Origin: Burkholderiaceae bacterium
Lineage (GTDB): Bacteria; Pseudomonadota; Gammaproteobacteria; Burkholderiales; Burkholderiaceae_C
Reading direction: 5' to 3'
DNA: 64,000 nt
Assembly: GCA_023954035.1 (NCBI GenBank)
Contig: JAMLIT010000003.1
Span: 56,622 to 120,621 of the forward strand
Of this stretch, positions 16,758 to 26,932 are shown piece by piece. Each line of letters begins with the position of its first letter. Within the stretch, counting starts at the first letter, position 1. The position numbers were made by a program, and so were the translations under genes. The notes under the pieces are model-generated. The model was not told the DNA's origin. It made no database searches and worked only from the letters and a program-made list of their open reading frames with translations.

Positions 16758-18374
16758 TTGTCCACCCTCCGCGCAAGCTTGCGCCACCTTCCCCTGTTCG
16801 CCTTGGCCGGCGTCCTGTGCCTGCCCGTGCTCGCTTTGCTGGGCGCATGGCTGCCGGGTGTCGGCTCGAATGCGCCGTTGCCCGTGCTCGCAGCCATGGC
16901 CCAGACGGTGCTGCCGGGCTATTTGTGGACCACGCTGGGCCTGGCGGTGGGCGTGGCGCTGGGCACTGCGCTGCTTGGCGCGGGTGCTGCGGTGGCGGTC
17001 ACCTTGTTTGATTTTCCCGGCCGGCGCAGCTTCGAGTGGTTGCTGCTGTTGCCGTTGGCGATGCCGGCCTACGTCACGGCCTATGCGTACACCGATTTTC
17101 TGCAATTCAGCGGACCGCTGCAGACTTGGGCGCGCGCGGTTTGGGGCCTGGAAGGGCGCCTCCTGCCGGAGGTGCGCAGCTTGGGTGGTGCGGTGCTGGT
17201 GTTTGTGGTGTCGCTTTACCCCTATGTGTACTTGCTGGCCCGCGCGGCGCTGGCCGAACGCATTGCGCACTTGATGGAAGCGGCGCGCATGCTGGGCGCG
17301 CCGCTCTCTCGGCGCATCGCCGCGGTGGCCTTGCCACTTGCGCGCCCAGCCGTTGCTGCCGGCGTGGCGCTGGCGCTGATGGAGACGCTGGCCGACTTCG
17401 GCGTGACGAGCTATTTCGGCATCCAGACGTTCAGCACCGCCATCGTCAAGGCCTGGTTGGCCATGGACGATCGGCGCGTGGCGGCACAGTTGTCGAGCAT
17501 GTTGCTCGCCCTGGTGCTGCTGCTGCTCTGGCTGGAGCGGCGCTCGCAGAGCCGCTTGCGCTTCAGCGCGCGCGGTGCAGGCGCGCGGGCGGCCTCGGTG
17601 CCCAGGGGGTTGACGGGCTGGCACGGCGTGCTGGCCTGCACCCTCTGTGCCGTGCCCGTGCTGCTTGGGTTTGTCGCGCCCGTAGCGTTCATGTTGCGGC
17701 CTCTGGCCGCCGATTGGTCGGTGCTGCCGTGGCAGCGGTTTCTCGAATGGGCGTGGAACAGCGTGCGGCTCGGGGGCATCACGGCGGCCCTGGGGTTGGC
17801 GGTGGCGCTGACGCTGGGGTTTGCGCTTAGGCGCAGCCCGCGCGGCCCCGTGCGGGCCGTGGTGCGCCTGGTGGGCGCTGGCTACGCCGTGCCGGGGGCG
17901 GTGATCGTGGTCGGCGTGCTCCTGCCGGTCGGCTGGATGCAGCAGCAGTTTCCCCAACTGGGAGTCGCAGCCCTGGTGACGACCACGGCCCTGGGCATCG
18001 TGTGGGCCTATCTGGTGCGCTTTTCCGCCGTCGCGCTGCAAAGCATCGAAAGCGGCTATGCGCGGATTTCCCCCAGTCTGGACGAGAGCGCGCGCATGCT
18101 GGGGGCGCGCAGCATGCGGGTCGCAGCCCAGGTCCACTGGCCCTTGCTTCAGCGCGCCGCTGCGGCCGCGGCGCTACTGGTCTTTGTCGACGTCATGAAG
18201 GAGCTTCCCGCGACCCTGGTGCTGCGGCCCTTCGACAGCGATACGTTGGCGGTGGTGGCCTACCAGTTGGCCCGGGATGAGCGCCTGGGCGAAGCAGCGC
18301 TTCCCTCGCTGGCACTGGTCCTGGTGGGGCTCGTCCCTGTGCTGCTGCTGAGCCGGGCATTGCGCAGCCGCTGA
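16758..18374 (+). CDS. fbpB: Ferric iron ABC transporter, permease protein (FbpB-like, fused tandem permease)
   Basis: 538 residues with about twelve hydrophobic helices in two BPD_transp_1 halves, each carrying an EAA-type loop (LMEAARMLGAPLSRRI in the first; LDESARMLGARSMR in the second). This fused layout is typical of FbpB. The frame is open from 16656, but that would run through the operator and the fbpC start; the first sensible start is TTG at 16758 (MSTLRASLRHLP). It should move Fe3+ across the inner membrane with FbpC. The binding protein FbpA is not in the window. Confidence 0.85.
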   Translation: MSTLRASLRHLPLFALAGVLCLPVLALLGAWLPGVGSNAPLPVLAAMAQTVLPGYLWTTLGLAVGVALGTALLGAGAAVAVTLFDFPGRRSFEWLLLLPLAMPAYVTAYAYTDFLQFSGPLQTWARAVWGLEGRLLPEVRSLGGAVLVFVVSLYPYVYLLARAALAERIAHLMEAARMLGAPLSRRIAAVALPLARPAVAAGVALALMETLADFGVTSYFGIQTFSTAIVKAWLAMDDRRVAAQLSSMLLALVLLLLWLERRSQSRLRFSARGAGARAASVPRGLTGWHGVLACTLCAVPVLLGFVAPVAFMLRPLAADWSVLPWQRFLEWAWNSVRLGGITAALGLAVALTLGFALRRSPRGPVRAVVRLVGAGYAVPGAVIVVGVLLPVGWMQQQFPQLGVAALVTTTALGIVWAYLVRFSAVALQSIESGYARISPSLDESARMLGARSMRVAAQVHWPLLQRAAAAAALLVFVDVMKELPATLVLRPFDSDTLAVVAYQLARDERLGEAALPSLALVLVGLVPVLLLSRALRSR

Positions 18375-18411
18375 CCGTGTGGGGCTGCCCATGGCGGCGC
18401 CGCAGTCGGGT

Positions 18412-18711
18412 TTATGTTTGAATTTTGATGCGAATCGCGTTAACCTCCCACCCCTTGCTGCGCAGGTGGGCCTCCAGGGCCGGTCGGAGTTGGCGCATTT
18501 TGGCGGCGGCCGAGCTGCCCCTGACCAGGATGCACCAGGTCGTCCCGTCAATCGGCCCGGCACGTACTAACGCGCGCAGCGCCGCAGGAATCATGGGTTC
18601 AATGGCACGCAAACGCGCGCTGGAGTCGTGCACAAGCGCCGAAAGCTGCACCAGCACGGGCGCCTCGTCGGCGGCTTGCTGAAGGGTCACGGCATGGTTT
18701 CGGCGGTGCAT
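18412..18711 (-). CDS. DciA-like DUF721 protein
   Basis: 99 residues from ATG 18711. The body matches the DUF721 domain: leucine-rich helix LQQAADEAPVLVQLSALV, then IPAALRALVRAGPIDG and the end KMRQLRPALEAHLRSKGWEVNAIRIKIQT. DUF721 includes DciA, the bacterial replicative-helicase operator that works where DnaC/DnaI loaders are absent; whether this protein does so is inferred. It converges with fbpB and is divergent from the M23 peptidase gene, 32 bp away. A start at 18744 would overlap that gene. Confidence 0.8.
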   Translation of the reverse strand: MHRRNHAVTLQQAADEAPVLVQLSALVHDSSARLRAIEPMIPAALRALVRAGPIDGTTWCILVRGSSAAAKMRQLRPALEAHLRSKGWEVNAIRIKIQT

Positions 18712-18743
18712 CGAAGGGGCGGGCACAAGGGAAAAGGTGGGCA

Positions 18744-19724
18744 ATGCAACTCATTATCATGGACGCGCGTCTGGCGCGCAGCCGGTCCATCACGCTCTCG
18801 GGGCCGCGCTTGCTGCTGGCTGCGCTGGGTTTGGCAGTCGTCTTGATGTGCTTGGCCGCCGGCCTCTACCATTTGGTGTTCCTCAAGGGCGCGCGCGAAG
18901 GCTGGCCGGTGGTCAGCGATCTGGTTCGCCCGCTTGCGCAGGACGACACGGCGCAGCGCGATCGCTTCCTGCGCCAGAACATCGACGCCATGGCCCGCAA
19001 GGTGGGCGAGATGCAAGCGCGCATGGTGCAACTCGAATCGCTCGGCGACCGCATTTCGGGTTTGGCCGGTGTTCCATTGCCCGCGCATGGCAACGCCAGG
19101 TCGGGCGTTGCACCGGGACAGGGCGGCGTGCTGGTGGCAAGCCGGCCACTGAGTCTGCAGGACTTGCAACGCACGCTCGATGAGCTGGAGCAGCTGAGCG
19201 GCCAGCGCGCGGACTGGATGACGGTGATGGAGTCGCGCCTCATGGACCAGCATCTGGCCAAGCACATGATTCCCACGCAGGAGCCAGTACCGGGCAACGT
19301 CGTCGGCTCCGGTTTCGGCTGGCGGATCGACCCGATCACCGGTCGCTCGGCCTTGCACACCGGACTCGATTTCGCGACGGCGCAGGGTTCGGACATCCTT
19401 GCTGCAGCCGGCGGGGTCGTGGTGGCGCAGGAGTTCCATCCCGCCTACGGCAACATGGTCGAGATCGATCACGGCAACCAGGTGATCACGCGGTATGCCC
19501 ATGCCTCCAAGGTCGTGGTGCGGCGGGGAGACCTGGTTCGCCGCGGCCAGAAAATCGCGGAAGTGGGAACAACAGGCCGGTCTACGGGTCCGCATCTGCA
19601 TTTCGAGGTCTGGGTCCAGGGCGTCCTTCAGGATCCACGGAAGTTTCTGGCCGCCGGCGATGCTGCCACCCGTGCAGCGGCTGCACGTGGCGGGCCCGCA
19701 CCCGCCGCCGTGGCGCGCAGGTAA
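18744..19724 (+). CDS. M23 family (LytM-type) metallopeptidase, membrane anchored
   Basis: 326 residues. One N-terminal membrane helix (about 22-46), a periplasmic coiled coil (about 65-105 and 138-175) and a C-terminal M23 domain with all zinc ligands: HTGLD (H205, D209) and HLHFEV (H284, H286). Intact ligands suggest an active endopeptidase cutting peptidoglycan cross-links in the periplasm. An AAAAGGTGG ribosome site precedes the ATG. It lies upstream of secA, as in other Burkholderiales. Confidence 0.92.
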   Translation: MQLIIMDARLARSRSITLSGPRLLLAALGLAVVLMCLAAGLYHLVFLKGAREGWPVVSDLVRPLAQDDTAQRDRFLRQNIDAMARKVGEMQARMVQLESLGDRISGLAGVPLPAHGNARSGVAPGQGGVLVASRPLSLQDLQRTLDELEQLSGQRADWMTVMESRLMDQHLAKHMIPTQEPVPGNVVGSGFGWRIDPITGRSALHTGLDFATAQGSDILAAAGGVVVAQEFHPAYGNMVEIDHGNQVITRYAHASKVVVRRGDLVRRGQKIAEVGTTGRSTGPHLHFEVWVQGVLQDPRKFLAAGDAATRAAAARGGPAPAAVARR

Positions 19725-19864
19725 AATCTGGTTTTCGGGCCGGAGCGCCAAGGGGCATGCCGCATTGGCTTGCACTCCTTGCGTCCGGCCTCATCTGACC
19801 CACTTCTTCACAGGATCGCGGATTGGTCGCGCACCTTCAGGTGCCGCGTCGAATTCATGTCTGC

Positions 19865-22624
19865 ATGGCCACCAACTTCCTCACCAAAATTTTCGGCAGC
19901 CGCAATGACCGCCTGCTCAAGCAGTACCGCAAGACGGTGGCGCGCATCAATGAACTCGAGCCGACCTTCGAAGCGCTGAGCGACGAGGCCTTGCGCGCCA
20001 AAACGGATGAATTCAAGTCCCGCGTGGCCGGCGGCGAGCATCTCGATGCATTGTTGCCCGAGGCTTTTGCCGTGGTGCGCGAAGGCTCCAAGCGCGTGAT
20101 GAAGATGCGCCATTTCGACGTGCAGCTGGTGGGCGGGATTGCCCTGCACTTTGGCAAGATCGCCGAAATGCGAACGGGTGAGGGCAAAACGCTGACGGCG
20201 ACCTTGCCCGTGTACCTCAATGCGCTGTCGGGCAAGGGTGCGCACGTGGTCACCGTCAACGACTACCTGGCCAACCGCGATGCGCAGTGGATGGGGCGTC
20301 TGTACAGTTTTCTCGGGTTGAGCGTGGGCATCAACCTGCCCAACATGCCGCGCGAGGAAAAGCAGGCGGCCTACCGCGCCGACATCACCTACGGAACCAA
20401 CAACGAGTACGGTTTCGACTATCTGCGCGACAACATGGTCTACGAGGCGGGCGATCGCGTGCAGCGCGGCCTGAACTATGCCATCGTCGACGAGGTCGAT
20501 TCCATCCTGATCGACGAGGCGCGTACACCGCTCATCATCAGCGGTCAGGCAGAAGACCACACGGCGATGTACATCGCCATGAACAAGGTGGTGCCGCTCA
20601 TGGTGCGCCAGGAGGGGGAGGCCGATCCGCGTACCGGGGAAGGCGTGATCAAGCCCGGCGATTTCACGGTGGACGAGAAGACGCACCAGGTGTTCCTCAC
20701 AGAGCAAGGCCACGAAACCGCCGAGCGCGTGCTGTTCGACCAAGGGTTGATTGCGGAAGGCGCTTCGCTGTACGACCCGGCCAACATCACCCTGATGCAC
20801 CATTTGTACGCGGCGCTGCGGGCCAACCATCTCTACAACCGCGACCAGCACTACGTCGTGCAAAACGGCGAAATCGTCATCGTCGACGAATTCACCGGCC
20901 GCCTGATGGCAGGCCGGCGCTGGAGCGATGGCCTGCACCAGGCCGTGGAGGCCAAAGAGGGCGTGGAAATTCAGGCGGAAAACCAGACGCTGGCTTCCAT
21001 CACGTTCCAGAACTATTTCCGCCTGTACAGCAAGCTGGCCGGCATGACCGGCACTGCGGACACCGAAGCCTACGAGTTTCAGGAAATCTATGGGCTGGAG
21101 ACCATGGTCATTCCTCCGAACCGGCCCAGCCGCAGGGAGGACCAGCTCGACCGTGTGTACAAGACCACACGCGAAAAATACGAGGCGGCCATCGCCGACA
21201 TTCGCGAATGCCACGAGCGCGGCCAGCCGGTGCTGGTGGGCACGACGTCGATCGAGAATTCGGAAATCATCGACGAGATGCTCAACAAGATCGGCTTGCC
21301 GCACCAGGTGCTCAACGCCAAGCAGCATGCGCGCGAGGCCGACATCGTCGCCCAGGCCGGGCGCGCGGGCATGGTCACCATCGCTACCAACATGGCAGGT
21401 CGCGGAACCGACATCGTGCTTGGCGGCAACGTCGAGAAGGATGTCGCAGCCGTCGAGGCCGACGAATCGCTGGACGATGCGGCCAAGCAGGCCCGCATTG
21501 CGCAGCTGCGCGCCCAGTGGGCCTTGGAGCATGAGCGCGTGAAAGAACTCGGCGGCCTGCGCATCATTGCCACCGAACGCCACGAGTCGCGCCGCATCGA
21601 CAACCAGTTGCGCGGCCGCTCGGGCCGCCAGGGCGATCCGGGGTCTTCCCGTTTCTATCTGAGCCTGGACGATTCGCTGATGCGCATTTTTGCCGGCGAC
21701 CGGGTCAAGGCCATCATGGATCGGCTCAAGATGCCCGACGGAGAAGCGATCGAGGCGGGCATCGTCACGCGCAGCATCGAATCGGCGCAGCGCAAGGTGG
21801 AAGCGCGCAATTTCGACATGCGCAAGCAGCTGCTGGAGTACGACGACGTTGCCAACGACCAGCGCAAGGTGATCTACCAGCAGCGCAACGAGATTCTCGA
21901 CGCCAGCGCGCTGGAGGATGTGGTCGGCGCGATGCGCGAAGACTGCTTCACCGACCTGGTGCGAACCTATGTACCTGCCGAATCCGTCGAGGAGCAGTGG
22001 AATCTGCCCGGCCTGGAGAAGGTGCTGCGCGAGGAGTGGCAGTTGGAGCTGGACCTGCAGAACGAGGTGGAAGGCTCCAGCTCCATGACCGACGAGGATG
22101 TGCTCGAACGCGTCTTGGCCGCTGCCAACCAGGCTTTTTCCGCCAAGCTCGAAGCGGTGGGCCGCGAAAACTTCACCCAGTTCGAGCGTGTGGTGCTGCT
22201 GCAGACCTTTGATTCGAACTGGCGCGACCACCTGAGCGCGCTGGACTATTTGCGCCAGGGCATCCACCTGCGCGGCTATGCGCAAAAGCAGCCCAAGCAG
22301 GAATACAAGCGCGAGGCCTTCGAGCTGTTTCGCCAATTGATCGACATCGTGAAGAACGAAGTCACCAAAATATTGATGACGGTGCAGATCCAGTCGCCGA
22401 CGCAGCTTGACGCCGCGGCCGAAGACATGGAGCAGCGCGCCGAGAACATTGCCAACGTCACTTACAGCGCCCCCAACGAAAGCGGCGATGCCGAAACCAC
22501 GGTGGACGAGCGCACGCTGCGGGTCCAGCAAAAAGTGGCTGCCGGTGGGCGGGTCGGGCGCAATGATCCCTGTCCCTGCGGCAGCGGGAAGAAGTACAAG
22601 CAGTGCCACGGGAAACTGGCCTGA
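19865..22624 (+). CDS. secA: SecA, preprotein translocase ATPase
   Basis: 919 residues. Walker A in MRTGEGKTL (GEGKT 105-109), DEAD-type [13 protein letters not shown], the IRA/scaffold region, motif [13 protein letters not shown] and [15 protein letters not shown], and a C-terminal zinc-binding tail [14 protein letters not shown] that contacts SecB. It drives proteins through SecYEG. The frame is open from 19823, but [11 protein letters not shown] at 19865 is the standard start. A very long antisense open frame across the gene is a codon-usage shadow. Confidence 0.98.
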   Translation: MATNFLTKIFGSRNDRLLKQYRKTVARINELEPTFEALSDEALRAKTDEFKSRVAGGEHLDALLPEAFAVVREGSKRVMKMRHFDVQLVGGIALHFGKIAEMRTGEGKTLTATLPVYLNALSGKGAHVVTVNDYLANRDAQWMGRLYSFLGLSVGINLPNMPREEKQAAYRADITYGTNNEYGFDYLRDNMVYEAGDRVQRGLNYAIVDEVDSILIDEARTPLIISGQAEDHTAMYIAMNKVVPLMVRQEGEADPRTGEGVIKPGDFTVDEKTHQVFLTEQGHETAERVLFDQGLIAEGASLYDPANITLMHHLYAALRANHLYNRDQHYVVQNGEIVIVDEFTGRLMAGRRWSDGLHQAVEAKEGVEIQAENQTLASITFQNYFRLYSKLAGMTGTADTEAYEFQEIYGLETMVIPPNRPSRREDQLDRVYKTTREKYEAAIADIRECHERGQPVLVGTTSIENSEIIDEMLNKIGLPHQVLNAKQHAREADIVAQAGRAGMVTIATNMAGRGTDIVLGGNVEKDVAAVEADESLDDAAKQARIAQLRAQWALEHERVKELGGLRIIATERHESRRIDNQLRGRSGRQGDPGSSRFYLSLDDSLMRIFAGDRVKAIMDRLKMPDGEAIEAGIVTRSIESAQRKVEARNFDMRKQLLEYDDVANDQRKVIYQQRNEILDASALEDVVGAMREDCFTDLVRTYVPAESVEEQWNLPGLEKVLREEWQLELDLQNEVEGSSSMTDEDVLERVLAAANQAFSAKLEAVGRENFTQFERVVLLQTFDSNWRDHLSALDYLRQGIHLRGYAQKQPKQEYKREAFELFRQLIDIVKNEVTKILMTVQIQSPTQLDAAAEDMEQRAENIANVTYSAPNESGDAETTVDERTLRVQQKVAAGGRVGRNDPCPCGSGKKYKQCHGKLA

Positions 22625-22655
22625 GGATCGATGCTTTTTTTGAAGAGGACGACCC

Positions 22656-23885
22656 ATGCCCGTGAATCTCTCCATGCCCATTGCCTCTGAACTTCGCCCC
22701 ATTGCCGGCATTCGCATCGGTACGGCTGAAGCGGGCATCAAAAAGCCTGGGCGCAAGGACCTCACCCTCTTCGTCCTCGACGAAGGAGCGGCGGTGGCCA
22801 GCGTTTTCACGCGGAACCGATTTTGTGCGGCGCCGGTGCAGGTGGCGCGGGAACATCTGGAAAACGGCAGTGCCATCCGCGCGCTGGTCGTCAACACTGG
22901 CAACGCGAACGCGGGCACCGGCGCCGAGGGCTTGGCCCGGGCGCGCCGCACCTGCACGACCGCCGCGCGGCTGCTGGGCATTGACGCGCAGCAGGTGCTG
23001 CCCTATTCCACCGGCGTCATCATGGAGCCGCTGCCGGTCGAGCGCATCGAAGCGGGGTTGCCGGAAGCGCTTGCCCACGCCGCGGCCGACCAGTGGAGCG
23101 TGGCAGCGCAGGCCATCATGACGACCGACACCGTGCCCAAGGCCTTCAGCAGCGAAGTTCAGCTGGGCAGCGCCAAGGTCTGCATTACCGGGATTTCTAA
23201 GGGCGCCGGCATGATTCGCCCCAACATGGCGACCATGTTGGGCTTTCTTGCGACCGACGCCTGCGTGGCGCCAGCCCTGCTGCCCGATCTGGTGCGCCGG
23301 CTGGCCGACCAGTCGTTCAACCGCATCACCATCGACGGCGACACCTCGACCAACGACTGCTTCACCTTCGTGGCGACGCAGCGCGCCGGCAACGCCGAAG
23401 TCACCTCGCTCGACAGCGCGCAAGGCCAGGCCTTGTTGGCTGCGCTGGCCGACGTGGCGCGGCTGCTGGCCCAGGCCATCGTGCGCGACGGCGAGGGCGC
23501 CACGAAGTTCATCACCGTGCGCGTCGAGGGTGGCGCCAGCGGCGACGAATGCCGCAAGGTGGCCTACGCCATCGCGCATTCGCCGCTGGTCAAGACCGCG
23601 TTTTTTGCCAGCGACCCCAACCTGGGCCGAATTCTGGCAGCGGTCGGTTACGCGGGAATTGAGGACCTGGACCAGACCCTCATCGACCTGTACCTGGACG
23701 ACGTGCTGGTCGCGCAGCGCGGCGGTCGCAACCCGGACTACCGCGAGGAAGACGGCCAGCGCGTCATGCAGCAGCAGGAGATCACCGTGCGCGTGCTGCT
23801 TGGCAGGGGCAGTGCACAAGACCAGGTCTGGACTTGCGACTTGAGCCACGACTACGTGAGCATCAACGCCGATTATCGCTCTTGA
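22656..23885 (+). CDS. argJ: Bifunctional ornithine acetyltransferase/N-acetylglutamate synthase
   Basis: 409 residues. The self-cleavage site is intact: [21 protein letters not shown] with Ala192-Thr193, where Thr193 becomes the nucleophile of the beta chain. Other hallmarks: NTGNANAGTG (about 80-89) and [15 protein letters not shown]. It recycles the acetyl group from N-acetylornithine to glutamate in arginine synthesis. A GAAGAGGA ribosome site precedes ATG 22656. The stop is followed directly by a dispersed repeat. Confidence 0.97.
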   Translation: MPVNLSMPIASELRPIAGIRIGTAEAGIKKPGRKDLTLFVLDEGAAVASVFTRNRFCAAPVQVAREHLENGSAIRALVVNTGNANAGTGAEGLARARRTCTTAARLLGIDAQQVLPYSTGVIMEPLPVERIEAGLPEALAHAAADQWSVAAQAIMTTDTVPKAFSSEVQLGSAKVCITGISKGAGMIRPNMATMLGFLATDACVAPALLPDLVRRLADQSFNRITIDGDTSTNDCFTFVATQRAGNAEVTSLDSAQGQALLAALADVARLLAQAIVRDGEGATKFITVRVEGGASGDECRKVAYAIAHSPLVKTAFFASDPNLGRILAAVGYAGIEDLDQTLIDLYLDDVLVAQRGGRNPDYREEDGQRVMQQQEITVRVLLGRGSAQDQVWTCDLSHDYVSINADYRS

Positions 23886-23932
23886 TTTTGTAGCTGCTTG
23901 CGCTTGTGGAATAAGCGCTAGAGGCCAAAATG
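23885..23932 (+). repeat. Dispersed repeat, copy 3; provides the ribosome site of the DUF815 ATPase gene
   Basis: It reads TTTTGTAGCTGCTTGCGCTT, a GTGG loop, then AATAAGCGCTAGAGGCC and AAA before ATG. GAGG at 23921-23924 is exactly 5 nt upstream of ATG 23930. It begins at the argJ stop codon. Confidence 0.9.
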
Positions 23933-24802
23933 AACACTAATTTCGACCATTTGATCGGCCGCGCCGAGCAACTGATGGCGCGCATTGAACTTGCGCTGCC
24001 GCAGCCACTGGCTGCGCCCGACTGGTCGCAAGCGTATGCCTGGCGCTACCGCAAGCGCTCCAGCGGCCACGGCCGGCTTGAGCCGGTGCGCCATGTCGCC
24101 CCCCTGCAGTTGGGCGATTTGAAAGAGATCGACGGACAGAAGGAAAAAATTCAGCGCAACACCGAGCAGTTCGTGCGCGGCGTGCCGGCCAACAACGTGC
24201 TGCTGACAGGCGCGCGCGGTACCGGCAAGAGTTCGCTCATCAAGGCGTGCCTGAACGCATATGCGCCGCAAGGATTGCGCTTGATCGAAGTCGACAAGGC
24301 CGATCTGACGGACCTGCCCGACATCGTGGAAGTCGTCGCCGATCGCGGCGAGAAGTTCATCGTCTTTTGCGACGACCTGAGCTTCGAGGACGGCGAGCCC
24401 GCCTACAAGGCGCTCAAGTCGATTCTTGACGGCTCGGTGGCAGCGGCCTCGCCCAATGTGCTGATCTACGCCACCAGCAACCGGCGCCATCTGCTGCCCG
24501 AGTACATGCGCGAGAATCTGAGCTACACGCACACCGACGACGGCGAGGTGCACCCTGGCGAAGGCGTCGAGGAGAAGATTTCACTCTCCGAGCGTTTCGG
24601 CCTGTGGGTCAGCTTCTATCCGTTCAGCCAGGAAGAATATCTGGCGATCGTTGCGCAGTGGTTGTCCTCGCTGGGCGTGAACGCGGCGGACATCGCGGCG
24701 GCGCGGCCGCAGGCGCTGGTCTGGGCGCTGGAGCGCGGGTCCCGCAGCGGCCGCGTCGCCTACCAGTTCGCGCGCGACTATGCCGGACGCCGCAGTGCTT
24801 GA
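23930..24802 (+). CDS. ATP-binding protein of the DUF815 family
   Basis: 290 residues, an AAA-type ATPase: Walker A TGARGTGKSS (94-102), Walker B FIVFCDDLSFE, a sensor-like VLIYATSNRRHLLPEYM, and a C-terminal helical region. The cellular role of DUF815 proteins is not settled. It follows argJ and overlaps the next Nudix gene by 23 nt, suggesting coupled translation. The start codon and ribosome site come from a repeat copy. Confidence 0.88.
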   Translation: MNTNFDHLIGRAEQLMARIELALPQPLAAPDWSQAYAWRYRKRSSGHGRLEPVRHVAPLQLGDLKEIDGQKEKIQRNTEQFVRGVPANNVLLTGARGTGKSSLIKACLNAYAPQGLRLIEVDKADLTDLPDIVEVVADRGEKFIVFCDDLSFEDGEPAYKALKSILDGSVAAASPNVLIYATSNRRHLLPEYMRENLSYTHTDDGEVHPGEGVEEKISLSERFGLWVSFYPFSQEEYLAIVAQWLSSLGVNAADIAAARPQALVWALERGSRSGRVAYQFARDYAGRRSA

Positions 24803-25232
24803 TGCGCGCCGGCCCACCGAAGTGGCCGTCGGCATCCTGATTCGCGCAGACGGCGCGCTGCTGTTGACCAGCCGGCCCGAGGGAAAGGTCTATGCGGGCT
24901 ACTGGGAATTTCCTGGCGGCAAGCTTGAAGTCGGAGAAACGGTAGAGCAGGCGCTGCGGCGCGAGCTGCAAGAGGAACTGGGCATCACCATCGGGCCGGC
25001 CACCGTGTGGAAAGTGACGGAGCACGAGTACCCACACGCGCGCGTGCGCCTGCATTGGTGTCGCGTCACGGCTTGGACAGGAGACTTCGATATGCGCGAG
25101 GCCCAGCAAATGTGCTGGCAGCACTGGCCCATTCGCGTGCGCCCGGTGCTTCCGGGCGCAACGCCGGTTTTGCAATGGCTGGCGCAGGAGCAGGGCGTGG
25201 CATTCGATCCGGAAATACTACAAAAACAATAG
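24780..25232 (+). CDS. MutT-like Nudix hydrolase
   Basis: 150 residues. The Nudix box GGKLEVGETVEQALRRELQE with ELGI is complete (GX5EX7REUXEEXGU pattern, about residues 45-67). The hydrophobic lead ILIRADGALLLTSRPEGKVYAGYWEFPGG is the MutT signature, so 8-oxo-dGTP diphosphatase activity is likely but unproven. It overlaps the preceding ATPase gene by 23 nt. The TAG stop lies in the first box of a dispersed repeat. Confidence 0.9.
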   Translation: MPDAAVLDARRPTEVAVGILIRADGALLLTSRPEGKVYAGYWEFPGGKLEVGETVEQALRRELQEELGITIGPATVWKVTEHEYPHARVRLHWCRVTAWTGDFDMREAQQMCWQHWPIRVRPVLPGATPVLQWLAQEQGVAFDPEILQKQ

Positions 25233-25275
25233 CTGATGGCGCGCTCTGATCGTGCGCGAGAGGCTATTTTTACTC
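25217..25275 (+). repeat. Dispersed repeat, diverged copy 4
   Basis: It reads ACTACAAAAACAATAGCTG, then a changed hairpin GCGCTCTGATCGTGCGC and AGAGGCTATTTTT. It supplies the TAG stop of the MutT-like gene and, at its far end, borders the yacG stop codon. The hairpin has diverged from GCGCTT/AAGCGC but still pairs. Confidence 0.6.
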
Positions 25276-25479
25276 TTCTTTTGTGCGCGGGTCGCCGTAG
25301 GGGGCATCGTCGGGTGGCGCTTCGCTCGGCAGGCGAAATTCCTCACTCGCCCAGGCGCCCAGGTCGCGCTGCCGGCAGCGCTCGCTGCAGAATGGCCGCC
25401 ATGGATTGGCGGCGCTGTAGAGGCTTTTGCCGCCGCAGCCGGGGCAGCGCACCGCGCGGGCAGGGTGTTCTGGGTTCAT
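25270..25479 (-). CDS. yacG: YacG, zinc-binding DNA gyrase inhibitor
   Basis: 69 residues. Four cysteines bind zinc: RCPGC (C12, C15) and PFCSERC (C31, C35), followed by the family motif [16 protein letters not shown]. YacG binds GyrB and blocks DNA binding by gyrase. ATG 25479 is preferred over GTG 25497 because TGAGG lies just upstream. Last gene of the pilB-pilC-pilD-coaE-zapD-yacG series. Confidence 0.94.
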   Translation of the reverse strand: MNPEHPARAVRCPGCGGKSLYSAANPWRPFCSERCRQRDLGAWASEEFRLPSEAPPDDAPYGDPRTKEE

Positions 25480-25489
25480 GCTTGGCGCC

Positions 25490-26245
25490 TCAGGCACACA
25501 GCGTGAGTTCGAAGCTGGTGTCCTCAGTGCTGGGCACCGAATGAAAGCCCGCCTGCATGCGCATCAGGCGCACCGAGACCATCAGCCGGTTGCCGCTGAT
25601 TTCGGGGACCAGATCGAGGGCCGGGTCGATGCGCATGCGCAGCAACTGAAAACTGCGACCCTGGGGCAGGGTCTGTTGGAGCTGGCCGTGTTCGGCCACC
25701 ACTTTCTGTGGCACGCCGGTGTCGCGAATCAACTGGAGCAACAGGAAAATCGCCTCGGCCAGGGGAGCCAATGCGCTCGCCCAGTTCCCCAGCGCCTGCT
25801 GGCGCTCGGCAGCGGGGCGGTGTTGCCAGGCGGAGTAGGACGGCAAATCAAAGCCGCAGGTGCCGCCCGGGATGCCCACACGGCTGCGAATCGCCATCAG
25901 CCACTCGTTGTCGGTCAACGTCTGCCCGGCCTTGCCAAGTTGCGCGTTCAACGCCGCAAAACAGGCGTCCAGTTGGGCCACCACGCCATCGAGCGCGACG
26001 ACAGAGATCGCCGGATTTCCCCGGTAGCTGTCGAGCTGGTGTTTTTGTTTCTCCAGATCCTTGAGCACGTCGGACTTCAGATCGGCGCGGGCGGCAACGT
26101 CCATTACCTCGAATATCGTCACCAAGGCAAAGTGATGGTCCAGCGCATGCTCGCGCGAAATCAGCACGCCCAGGCGGCGAAACAGATGCTCCAGGCGCAA
26201 ATAGGTGCGGATGCGTTCGTTGAAAGGGTATTCGTACAGGATCAC
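25490..26245 (-). CDS. zapD: ZapD, FtsZ-ring associated protein
   Basis: 251 residues, the normal length of ZapD (DUF1342). The N-terminus [22 protein letters not shown] and the segments [16 protein letters not shown] and GICG-like [14 protein letters not shown] are diagnostic. It cross-links FtsZ filaments at the division site. It lies between coaE and yacG as in many beta- and gammaproteobacteria. Confidence 0.95.
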   Translation of the reverse strand: MILYEYPFNERIRTYLRLEHLFRRLGVLISREHALDHHFALVTIFEVMDVAARADLKSDVLKDLEKQKHQLDSYRGNPAISVVALDGVVAQLDACFAALNAQLGKAGQTLTDNEWLMAIRSRVGIPGGTCGFDLPSYSAWQHRPAAERQQALGNWASALAPLAEAIFLLLQLIRDTGVPQKVVAEHGQLQQTLPQGRSFQLLRMRIDPALDLVPEISGNRLMVSVRLMRMQAGFHSVPSTEDTSFELTLCA

Positions 26246-26315
26246 GCGGCCAGTTTCCTTGGGGTAGAGGGGACGCTTTCAAATCGCGGATCGGACGCGG
26301 CCAAGTCTGCAGGAA

Positions 26316-26915
26316 TCATAGCGCGAAGCCCTGGGCGAGCGTTTGCACGCTGACTTCAAGCTCGGGCAAGGACAGTCCGTCGTTGAAGATCACGGCGTCG
26401 GCCGCGGCGCGCCGCTGCGCGCGGCTGGCCTGCGTGCGTATCACCGCCTGCACCTGCTCGCGCTCCATGGCGCTTCGCCGCATCACCCGCTCGACCTGTG
26501 TTGCTTCCTTGCAATCGACGACCAGGACGGCATCGACTTCGCTCGCCCAGCGGCCCGATTCCACCAGAAGCGGGATGTCCAGCACCAGCAGGCGCGCGCC
26601 GTCCCGGCGTGCGGCGGCCGCGCGCTCGGCCATGGCGCGCACGACGATGGGATGGACAATGGCTTCGAGCCGCGCGCGCGCTGCAGGATCAGAAAAGACC
26701 AGGCTGCGCATGCGTGCGCGGTCGAGTGCCCCCTGGGCATCCAGAAACTCGGGTCCGAACGCCCTGGCGATCGCAAGACTGGCTTGGCCGCTGCTGGCCG
26801 TGCTGGCGCGGGAAAGGGCGTCTGCATCAATCAACACCGCGCCGGCGGCTGCGAGAAAGGCCGCCACGGTGCTTTTGCCGCTGCCGATTCCACCCGTAAG
26901 CCCCAGCCGGCGCAT
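26316..26915 (-). CDS. coaE: Dephospho-CoA kinase
   Basis: 199 residues. P-loop GGIGSGKST (8-16), then INAD-like LIDADALSRA, and the kinase lid region RARMRSLVFSDPAARARLEAIVHP. It phosphorylates dephospho-CoA, the last step of CoA synthesis. The frame is open for another 100 codons upstream across the pilD end, but MRRLGLTGGIGSGKS at 26915 is the family start. Confidence 0.96.
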   Translation of the reverse strand: MRRLGLTGGIGSGKSTVAAFLAAAGAVLIDADALSRASTASSGQASLAIARAFGPEFLDAQGALDRARMRSLVFSDPAARARLEAIVHPIVVRAMAERAAAARRDGARLLVLDIPLLVESGRWASEVDAVLVVDCKEATQVERVMRRSAMEREQVQAVIRTQASRAQRRAAADAVIFNDGLSLPELEVSVQTLAQGFAL

Positions 26916-26932
26916 CTCAGCCTCTTGCCGGA

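Noticed and set aside
19808-22981. A 1057-codon open frame antisense to secA
   Set aside because: secA is unmistakable on the other strand. The antisense frame has no recognisable domain and arises from GC-rich third positions.
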